Source of the DNA: Deltaproteobacteria bacterium | GTDB lineage: Bacteria > Desulfobacterota > JAENJC01 | Direction: 5' to 3' | NCBI GenBank assembly: GCA_016208525.1 | Contig: JACQYJ010000216.1 | Coordinates: forward strand, 1 to 5,202 | DNA: 5,202 nucleotides | In this document: positions 1 to 4,209 of the stretch, piece by piece | How the letters are laid out: every line of letters begins with the position of its first letter | Numbering within the stretch: position 1 is the first letter of the stretch | Notes under the pieces: generated by a model | The model's database searches: none | What the model was told of the DNA's origin: nothing | What the model saw: the letters and a program-made list of their open reading frames with translations, nothing else | Position numbers and translations under genes: made by a program

Positions 1-276
1 GCTAATGAAGATGTAGAACCCGTCTTTGTAGTCAACTACCTCTACCTTTGATATTCCCCCATTCTTGGCGGCGTCTACAAGAGAAGAGTCACCGAATGGG
101 CCAATAAGCCCAAAGAGATATGTCGCACAGGCCTCCCCCTGCTTCATTGACTTTGAAAAATCTGTGCTCTTAATGTCCGTCATGTTCCCTGCCGGTGTAT
201 GCATGGTCGAACAACCCGAAATTGCCCCTGCTGCGATCAACCCCAATCCAAATGCCAATAGTCTCTTCTTTTTCAC
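1..276 (-). CDS. TRL-like family lipoprotein, 3' end off the window
   Basis: This is a predicted lipoprotein of unknown function; 92 codons are visible and the stop codon lies beyond the left edge. It begins MKKKRLLAFGLG, a basic n-region followed by a hydrophobic stretch (about residues 5-18) and a lipobox I19-S20-G21-C22. Signal peptidase II should cleave before C22, and the mature protein would be anchored in the inner or outer membrane. The mature part carries a pattern I recognise from the TRL-like (PF13146) family: a short GLIGPFGD segment (56-63), then D68-A-A-K-x-G-G-I-S-K-V (68-78) and VVDY (80-83). Family members are about 100-110 residues long, so only a few residues are probably missing. 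The start is GTG at 274-276, chosen because AGAGGAGGGG (279-288 on the complement) lies just upstream and the signal peptide begins there. The function of the family is not known. The gene is divergent from the HTH gene across a roughly 400-base gap. Confidence 0.8.
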   Translation of the reverse strand, partial: MKKKRLLAFGLGLIAAGAISGCSTMHTPAGNMTDIKSTDFSKSMKQGEACATYLFGLIGPFGDSSLVDAAKNGGISKVEVVDYKDGFYIFIS

Positions 277-278
277 GT

Positions 279-288
279 CCCCTCCTCT
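279..288 (-). promoter_or_regulatory. Ribosome binding site that sets the GTG start of the lipoprotein gene
   Basis: The complement reads AGAGGAGGGG followed by two bases (AC) and GTG. This purine-rich site contains GGAGG and is the best-placed Shine-Dalgarno in the region. It supports the GTG at 276 as the start, rather than a longer reading frame through the repeats upstream. Confidence 0.6.
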
Positions 289-358
289 AATTTGATTTTT
301 GCCCATCCAGGCAAGCATACAAAATCCAATAGATTCCCAAATTCACGTTTATACGTAA

Positions 359-410
359 GGGAGGGGTTTGTCCCCTCCAGATTTGGGCGGTCACAAGGGA
401 CCGCCCCTAC
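359..410. repeat. Tandem hairpin intergenic repeat module A
   Basis: Two adjacent G/C-rich inverted repeats are visible. The first is GGAGGGG at 360-366 with CCCCTCC at 372-378 and a 5-base loop. The second is GGGCGGTC at 385-392 with GACCGCCC at 399-406 and a 6-base loop. The outer flanks GTAAGGG (355-361) and CCCCTAC (404-410) are complementary at 6 of 7 positions, so the module may fold as a unit. It resembles the short GGGCGG...CCGCCC intergenic elements found in many copies in environmental proteobacterial and Nitrospirota genomes; that resemblance is from memory. It lies between divergent genes and has no T tract after either stem, so I do not read it as a terminator. It may be a REP-like or MITE-like element. 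Confidence 0.55.
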
Positions 411-470
411 AGGAGACGTTTTCATTCTCTTTTGTGAACCAAAAGCATGGATATTGATCCGAAAATACCC

Positions 471-558
471 CATCCCCACCCCAGCCCTCCCCTTGAAGGG
501 GAGGGAGCAAAAGAGTCTCCTCTCCATCAGGGAGAGGATTAAGGTGAGGGTGGGGTTG
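471..558. repeat. Composite palindromic intergenic repeat module B
   Basis: The element is 88 bases long and has three nested symmetries. The outer arms are CATCCCCACCC (471-481) and GGGTGGGGTTG (548-558), complementary at 10 of 11 positions. Inside lies a perfect palindrome with 10-base arms, CCCTCCCCTT (485-494) and AAGGGGAGGG (496-505), centred on G495. A second hairpin has TCCTCTCC (518-525) and GGAGAGGA (531-538) with a 5-base loop. The phrases CCCTCCCC, GGGAGAGG and AAGGTGAGGGTGGGG recur in a dispersed intergenic repeat known from many bacterial genomes. Both strands stay open across it, giving spurious proteins of the form NPTLTLILSL...PFKGRAGVGM that are often wrongly annotated as genes. 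Terminal inverted arms suggest a non-autonomous mobile or REP-like element; no target-site duplication was established. Confidence 0.65.
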
Positions 559-589
559 ATTTTACCTCCCCTTTTTTCCTGCAATTAGA

Positions 590-619
590 ACATTACTAAA
601 AAAGTAAGTTGCATGTCAA
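590..619 (-). promoter_or_regulatory. Candidate sigma70 promoter directed toward the lipoprotein gene
   Basis: On the complement there is a perfect -35 box TTGACA (619 down to 614), an 18-base spacer and a weak -10 TAATGT (595 down to 590). Transcription would start near 583 and cross both hairpin repeats before reaching the GTG at 276, leaving an untranslated leader of about 300 bases. A nearer but poorer alternative is TTGGGA (340-335), a 15-base spacer and TATGCT (319-314). Neither is proven; the -35 is the strong part of the first. Confidence 0.35.
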
Positions 620-636
620 CAAAAATTTTACTTTTT
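599..636. promoter_or_regulatory. Inverted repeat, possible operator of the adjacent HTH regulator
   Basis: A perfect 9-base inverted repeat, AAAAAGTAA (599-607) and TTACTTTTT (628-636), has arm centres 29 bases apart, close to three helical turns. Between the arms sits a second small dyad, GTTG (608-611) and CAAC (617-620). The structure covers both candidate -35 boxes and one -10, a usual place for a repressor that controls itself and its divergent neighbour. That the XRE protein encoded next door binds here is inference from position only. Confidence 0.35.
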
Positions 637-638
637 AT
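609..638 (+). promoter_or_regulatory. Candidate promoter for the HTH regulator gene
   Basis: TTGCAT (609-614), an 18-base spacer and TTTTAT (633-638) give a modest sigma70-like match. Transcription would begin near 645, about 35 bases before the favoured ATG at 679. Its -35 box overlaps the -35 of the minus-strand promoter by one base, so the two would be back to back. The match is weak in an A/T-rich region. Confidence 0.22.
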
Positions 639-678
639 GTAATTGAATCATGGAGAGGTCGATTGGTATTATACTAAA

Positions 679-1089
679 ATGGTAAAGAATGAGATGGATG
701 TCAGGGTTGCCCACAATATAAAGAGGTTGAGGGAGGAACGCGAGATTTCAAGGGCGGAGATGGAGGAAGGGGCCGGGCTTTCATACGGCATATTGGCGCA
801 GATCGAGAATCTGCACAAGGTGGCCGGTAAATCTATACAAAAGAGATTGAGCAAATTTCTAAAGACACCTGTGGAGGAGTTTTACAGACCTCTGCCTGAA
901 AAGGGCGGGGTTGCGGAGGCTGTGACCGGATATACTCCTGCCAGACAGCAATATACACGGAAAGAACGGACTTACATAGATAAGCTGCTGACCATATTCA
1001 GGACAAAGGACGAACCGACAGTGCGGGCAACAGTCCAAGTAATTGAAACATTTTTAAGAGTGCCGGACGGCAAGGGGGCTGGGAAGTAA
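679..1089 (+). CDS. XRE-family helix-turn-helix transcriptional regulator
   Basis: This is a small cytoplasmic DNA-binding protein, 136 residues from the ATG at 679. Residues about 9-69 fit the XRE/Cro-C1 fold: VAHNIKRLREER (helix 1), ISRAEMEEGAGLSYGILAQIEN (helices 2 and 3, about 23-44), then a helix ending SKFLKTPVEEFY. The usual LA-x-x-A-G-V-S core is altered to ME-x-GAGLS, so DNA recognition may be unusual. The C-terminal half (about 75-136) is charged, probably helical (RKERTYIDKLLTIFRTK), and matches no domain I know; it may serve in dimerisation. The start is uncertain. An in-frame TTG at 643 would add 12 residues, ATG 694 would remove 5, and neither ATG has a good Shine-Dalgarno; GGAGAGG at 652-658 is 20 bases from ATG 679. 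No toxin-like partner is adjacent, so it is more likely a stand-alone regulator than an antitoxin. The target is unknown. Confidence 0.8.
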   Translation: MVKNEMDVRVAHNIKRLREEREISRAEMEEGAGLSYGILAQIENLHKVAGKSIQKRLSKFLKTPVEEFYRPLPEKGGVAEAVTGYTPARQQYTRKERTYIDKLLTIFRTKDEPTVRATVQVIETFLRVPDGKGAGK

Positions 1090-1116
1090 TTTATCCCGTT
1101 CCCTTATCTTCCCAGC
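1078..1116. terminator. Weak bidirectional stem at the convergent gene ends
   Basis: GCTGGGAAG (1078-1086) and CTTCCCAGC (1108-1116) form a perfect 9-base stem with a 21-base loop. The arms lie inside the last codons of the HTH gene and of the convergent kinase gene, and the loop holds both stop codons. Within it, GGGAA (1081-1085) can instead pair with TTCCC (1099-1103). Neither side has a proper T tract, so a Rho-independent terminator is doubtful; the stem could instead protect the 3' ends of both messages. Confidence 0.3.
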
Positions 1117-2654
1117 ACTTTAAGTATAAGTTCCACGGAGTCTTTGACGGGCCTTGCAGAGTCAATCCTGATGAGCCTTCCCTCATTCTCTGTAATATCT
1201 TCAAACTCCTTTTTCTGCCTGTCGTATATCTCCCACCTTCCGTCGGAAACATCCACCTCATCCATCCTCTTTGTCAATCTCGCCCTGACAACTTTTTGAT
1301 CGCAGACACACTCAACAATAAAGAACCGCGCACCCTTCTCTCTCGCTAGGGCAGCGGCCCGCTCCCTCGAAGCGCGGCTCTTATATGAGGCATCCAGGAT
1401 TACAGACCTTCCGCCAGCCAGGATTTCCGAGGCCTCCTTAAGGAGTTCGCTGTAAGTCCTGTCAGTAAACTCCTCTGAATATATCCCCTTTTCATAATCT
1501 TCATACCTGTGTTCATCGGGTTGTATACCGGCAAGCCTCTTCCTCGCCTCGTCTGATCGGACTACCGGAGCTCCAGTGGCATCGTAGAGCGATGCCGCCA
1601 CAGCGCTCTTTCCTGTTCCAACAAGTCCGGCCATTATAATCAGGGTAGGCTGCATGAAGTAGGAGTAAGCAAGCCCAAAGTATCCTTTGGCAGATTTAAG
1701 AGCCTTTCTCTTTTGTTCTTCCGAAACCTCCCCTTCGTCCAGTAAAAAGCTCATCACCTTTCCCCTGATATATGCCCTGTATGACTTATAGAAACGGAGG
1801 ACAACACTGATATCGGAGTCGCCGGAATACCTGATGTAAGCCTCTGTAAATGCGGATGAGAGATCAAAGCGGTTGTTATATTCGAGGTCCATTGTAAGAA
1901 ATGCTATATCCGCCGCTGTGTCGCCGTACCTGAACCTGTCGTTGAACTCTATGCAGTCAAAGACATGTATATTATCTTTTTCCACGCATACGGCGCCAAG
2001 GTGAAGGTCGCCGTGGCAGTCCTTAATCATCCCGCCATTCTTTCTTTTGGCAAATATCAGATTGTAGTGTTCCAGGAAAGCCACGGCCCTTTCCGATATA
2101 AAGTCATACTGCTCCCTTAGCACTGTCTTCCCTATATAAGGCACTGTCTGGATGAAATTCTCCTGGATATTCTTTTTGATAACGGATACATTGCCAAAAC
2201 CTGCAATTTCAGGGCTTGTTTCCGCCTCCCTGTGAAAGGTTGCTATCTTCAATGCAATCCTGTCCATAAGTTCCGGCGTCGCCTTACCCTCTGAGACAAG
2301 CCTTATAAGCATACCTTCGGAAGGCAGCTCCTTCATCTTCACGGCATATTCAATTGTCTTCCCGTGTCCCCCAAGAGAAATACGCCCGTTCTCCTCCCTG
2401 ATCTCTTCAACTCCGAGATAGACATCCGGAGAAAGCCTGCTGTTCAGTTTGACCTCCTGCTGGCAGAAGAACTTCCTCTTTTCAAGGGTCGTAAAGTCCA
2501 GGAACCCGAAGTCCACAGGCTTCTTTACCTTATAGACATATTTTCCTGTGAAGAAGAGATAAGATATATGGGTTTCCGCTATTCGTATTTCAGAAGGACT
2601 TTCAGGGTAGATCTGGGGAGATTTAAGGGCCTCTGTCAGACTATGAATATCCAT
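1104..2654 (-). CDS. Fusion protein: APH-like kinase domain plus P-loop kinase (COG2187/COG0645 type)
   Basis: This 516-residue protein joins two nucleotide-using domains and is usually annotated as a bifunctional aminoglycoside phosphotransferase/ATP-binding protein. The N-terminal part (about 1-330) starts with a family-typical block: ETHISYLFFTG (27-37), VYKVKKPVDFGFLDFTTLEKR (40-60). It has the APH/choline-kinase catalytic loop C213-HGDLH (214-218), with D216 the likely catalytic base, and the Mg-binding segment FDCIEFND (232-239). The C-terminal part (about 336-516) is a shikimate/gluconate-kinase-like P-loop domain: Walker A GLVGTGKS (343-350), VRSDEARKRL (365-374), and a Walker B-like VILDASYKSR (418-427). 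The substrate is unknown; drug resistance should not be assumed, since these are common housekeeping-type proteins. The length is as expected for the family and both active-site motifs are intact. The ATG at 2654 agrees with the family N-terminus, though it has no ribosome binding site; the promoter just upstream suggests a leaderless message. Confidence 0.88.
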   Translation of the reverse strand: MDIHSLTEALKSPQIYPESPSEIRIAETHISYLFFTGKYVYKVKKPVDFGFLDFTTLEKRKFFCQQEVKLNSRLSPDVYLGVEEIREENGRISLGGHGKTIEYAVKMKELPSEGMLIRLVSEGKATPELMDRIALKIATFHREAETSPEIAGFGNVSVIKKNIQENFIQTVPYIGKTVLREQYDFISERAVAFLEHYNLIFAKRKNGGMIKDCHGDLHLGAVCVEKDNIHVFDCIEFNDRFRYGDTAADIAFLTMDLEYNNRFDLSSAFTEAYIRYSGDSDISVVLRFYKSYRAYIRGKVMSFLLDEGEVSEEQKRKALKSAKGYFGLAYSYFMQPTLIIMAGLVGTGKSAVAASLYDATGAPVVRSDEARKRLAGIQPDEHRYEDYEKGIYSEEFTDRTYSELLKEASEILAGGRSVILDASYKSRASRERAAALAREKGARFFIVECVCDQKVVRARLTKRMDEVDVSDGRWEIYDRQKKEFEDITENEGRLIRIDSARPVKDSVELILKVLGR

Positions 2655-2660
2655 AGCTCA

Positions 2661-2688
2661 ATTCTAACATCCAGATAGGAGTTGTCAA
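2661..2688 (-). promoter_or_regulatory. Strong sigma70-type promoter for the fusion kinase, apparently leaderless
   Basis: On the complement, a perfect -35 TTGACA (2688-2683) is followed by a 16-base spacer and TAGAAT (2666-2661), 5 of 6 to the consensus. Only six bases (TGAGCT) separate the -10 from the ATG at 2654, so the normal start site falls on or next to the A of the start codon. No Shine-Dalgarno is present, which agrees with leaderless translation. Confidence 0.65.
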
Positions 2689-2691
2689 ACA

Positions 2692-2707
2692 TGAAAAGCA
2701 GTTTTCA
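2692..2707. promoter_or_regulatory. Short dyad just upstream of the kinase promoter
   Basis: TGAAAA (2692-2697) and TTTTCA (2702-2707) form a 6-base inverted repeat with a 4-base centre, ending three bases before the -35 box. It could be a regulator site or an A/T-rich UP element. Short dyads arise by chance in such sequence, so confidence is low. Confidence 0.2.
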
Positions 2708-2765
2708 GCCAATTGTCATTGCAGAAATATTGAGGCAGATATTTGAGAGGGTAGCAGTAAAGCTC

Positions 2766-3845
2766 TTAGGCTGGATTATGACTGGGCACAAACCCCTCTG
2801 ACAGCTCTTCCATAAGTTCAGCCACTGATACCAGCTTGCTGCTCCGGGGCGCATTGCTCCCGGCGAAGAAGAGGCCGTTTTTGATATCGCCGGTTACAGC
2901 CTGCTTAAGGGCCAGGGCTATGCAGAAATCCTCGCCTGTATCCCTCTTGGCGCATACCTTGAGGCAGTTGGCCATGCATCCTTTCCCTTTGGCCTTTTTT
3001 CCGGACTTCATGAATGCAGTGTTTATGGCCCTGCCAGGCAACCCCACCGGGCTGTGGACTATAGCGAGATCTTCCTCCCCGGCAGATATGTATATCTCCT
3101 TAAACTTTATATCTGCGTCACACTCATATGTGCATACAAACCTTGAGGCCATCTGAACGCCGGATGCCCCGAGGGCCATTGCCATTTTTATGTCTTCTGC
3201 ATTCCAGATTCCGCCTGCCGCAATGATCGGGATATTCCCAAACGGTTTGACGGCCTCCACGAGATCGGGTATAACCGCTGGATAATCGTATTTGGGGTGC
3301 TCCAGTTCATCATGTGAGGCGCCAAGGTGTCCGCCAGCATACTTTGGATGTTCATATATTATGGCGTCGGGTATGCGGCTGAAACTCCTCTCCCATTTCT
3401 TGATTATGACCTGGGCTGCCTTGACTGAAGAGACTATAGGAACAAGGGCGACATCAGGGTACCCTTTGGTCAGGGCCGGAAGGGATGTGGGAAGGCCTGC
3501 GCCTGATATGATCATGTCTGCGCCATTTTCAACAGAGACCCTTACCATATCCTCATAATCGGTTATTGCAACCATGCAGTTTACGCCTATGATGCCACCG
3601 CCTGCTATCTCCCTGGCCTTTCTCACCTCGTCCCTGAGCGCCAGCTTGTTTGCCTCATAATAGTCGGATTTCTTTTTGAAATAAGGAGAGATAAGCCCGA
3701 GGGCAACAGAGGCGATAACTCCTGCCCCTCCGTTTTTTGCAACCGCGCCGGCAAGGCCCGATCTGGAAACTCCGATACCCATACCGCCCTGTATTATGGG
3801 GATCCGTATCTTCTTTTTACCTATGGTCAATCCGAACGGTTCCAA
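2766..3845 (-). CDS. Nitronate monooxygenase-family flavoprotein (NPD/FabK superfamily)
   Basis: This is a 359-residue FMN-dependent TIM-barrel protein of the COG2070 family, which includes nitronate monooxygenase (oxidises alkyl nitronates) and the enoyl-ACP reductase FabK. Visible motifs are PIIQGGMGIGVS (16-27) at the N-terminus, VNCMVA (88-93), ISGAGLP (113-119), the AGGHLG segment (170-175) with H173 at the catalytic-histidine position, IIAAGGIW (207-214) for FMN phosphate binding, and GASGVQMASRF (226-236). After the barrel comes a cysteine cluster, C290-x3-C294-x3-C298-x9-C308, plus C238 and C242. I recall similar CLK-x-C tails in related proteins of anaerobes; a metal or Fe-S role is possible but unproven. 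EHPKY occurs twice around the histidine loop (165-169, 182-186). The start is TTG at 3845, set by AGGAG (3852-3856 on the complement) six bases upstream. It is the last gene of the yidC operon. The true substrate cannot be told from sequence. Confidence 0.85.
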   Translation of the reverse strand: MEPFGLTIGKKKIRIPIIQGGMGIGVSRSGLAGAVAKNGGAGVIASVALGLISPYFKKKSDYYEANKLALRDEVRKAREIAGGGIIGVNCMVAITDYEDMVRVSVENGADMIISGAGLPTSLPALTKGYPDVALVPIVSSVKAAQVIIKKWERSFSRIPDAIIYEHPKYAGGHLGASHDELEHPKYDYPAVIPDLVEAVKPFGNIPIIAAGGIWNAEDIKMAMALGASGVQMASRFVCTYECDADIKFKEIYISAGEEDLAIVHSPVGLPGRAINTAFMKSGKKAKGKGCMANCLKVCAKRDTGEDFCIALALKQAVTGDIKNGLFFAGSNAPRSSKLVSVAELMEELSEGFVPSHNPA

Positions 3846-3851
3846 TAAACT

Positions 3852-3856
3852 CTCCT
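3852..3856 (-). promoter_or_regulatory. Ribosome binding site that sets the TTG start of the flavoprotein
   Basis: The complement reads AGGAG, six bases (AGTTTA), then TTG. It sits in the 13-base gap after the stop codon of the upstream small gene. It explains why TTG rather than a later codon is the start; the family N-terminus (GLTIGKKKIRIPIIQGG) agrees. Confidence 0.7.
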
Positions 3857-3858
3857 GC

Positions 3859-4209
3859 TTAATCCTTTACTAATCTGAGGTGCCTGTTTTCCTTTTGCGC
3901 CTTTTCCTCTCTCTTTTCCTTATCAACACCTTCCCGTTTGCAATAAAAGGCCTTGCGGTCACCTTCAACAGCATTCACAACATGCCATGGGATGAAGACA
4001 TTGTAATGGAAGCGGTTTATTGAAAGTCCCGCTTCTATCCCCTCGTCCGTTAATCTCAGATAGGGGGTTGCCTCCCCTCCAAGGATCATCCTCTGGGTCC
4101 CCTCAAGTGGAAGGTCAAGCATGTCTGCGTTTACCACAGCAAAGAATGAACCCTCCTCATCGAGGATGCACTCCGCCACGCTCTTAAGAAGCTCGTTAGT
4201 CTTGTCCAT
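3859..4209 (-). CDS. Small protein, possible divergent SspB-like ClpXP adaptor
   Basis: The protein has 116 residues from the ATG at 4209; a GTG one codon earlier (4212) is an equally possible start. No signal peptide or membrane segment is seen. The layout recalls SspB, which hands ssrA-tagged proteins to ClpXP. It has an N-terminal helix with CILDEEG (14-20), a beta-rich middle with YLRLTDEGIEAGLSINRF (50-67), then VFIPWHVVNAV (71-81) at the place of the VP-x-x-AV-x-AI segment of SspB. A highly charged, probably disordered linker follows (about 91-109). The last residues, HLRLVKD (110-116), resemble the C-terminal ALRVVK of E. coli SspB, the ClpX-binding tail. The core similarity is weak and the protein is shorter than E. 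coli SspB, so this is a tentative call; otherwise it is a conserved hypothetical. Its ATG overlaps the yidC stop as TGATG, implying translational coupling, and the flavoprotein gene follows 13 bases later. Confidence 0.6.
   Translation of the reverse strand: MDKTNELLKSVAECILDEEGSFFAVVNADMLDLPLEGTQRMILGGEATPYLRLTDEGIEAGLSINRFHYNVFIPWHVVNAVEGDRKAFYCKREGVDKEKREEKAQKENRHLRLVKD

Noticed and set aside
65..295. 76-residue plus-strand open frame over the lipoprotein gene
   Set aside because: It is antisense to a well-supported lipoprotein with signal peptide, lipobox and Shine-Dalgarno.
485..505. Rho-independent terminator at the perfect palindrome
   Set aside because: It lies between divergent genes, where no transcript should end. 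Neither side has a T tract, and it belongs to a larger repeat.
273..584. 103-residue open frame on the minus strand across the intergenic repeats
   Set aside because: It starts at TTG, runs through both palindromic modules and has the repeat-derived NPTLTLILSL...PFKGRAGVGM sequence. It overlaps the lipoprotein start and has no domain.
292..588. 98-residue open frame on the plus strand across the same repeats
   Set aside because: It is the opposite strand of the same palindromes, with no plausible ribosome binding site or protein features. Repeats that lack stops on both strands explain it.
679..1089. HTH gene as the antitoxin of a toxin-antitoxin pair
   Set aside because: No small toxin-like gene lies on either side. 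The neighbours are a divergent lipoprotein and a convergent 516-residue kinase-like protein.
1104..2654. Aminoglycoside resistance gene
   Set aside because: The APH-like fold is shared by many kinases. The fused P-loop domain and family N-terminus identify a widespread conserved protein with no evidence of drug modification.
2766..3845. FabK enoyl-ACP reductase as the specific call
   Set aside because: The fold is shared, but the length of 359 residues and the C-terminal cysteine cluster differ from typical FabK of about 310-320 residues, and there are no fatty acid synthesis genes nearby. The broader nitronate monooxygenase-family call is safer.
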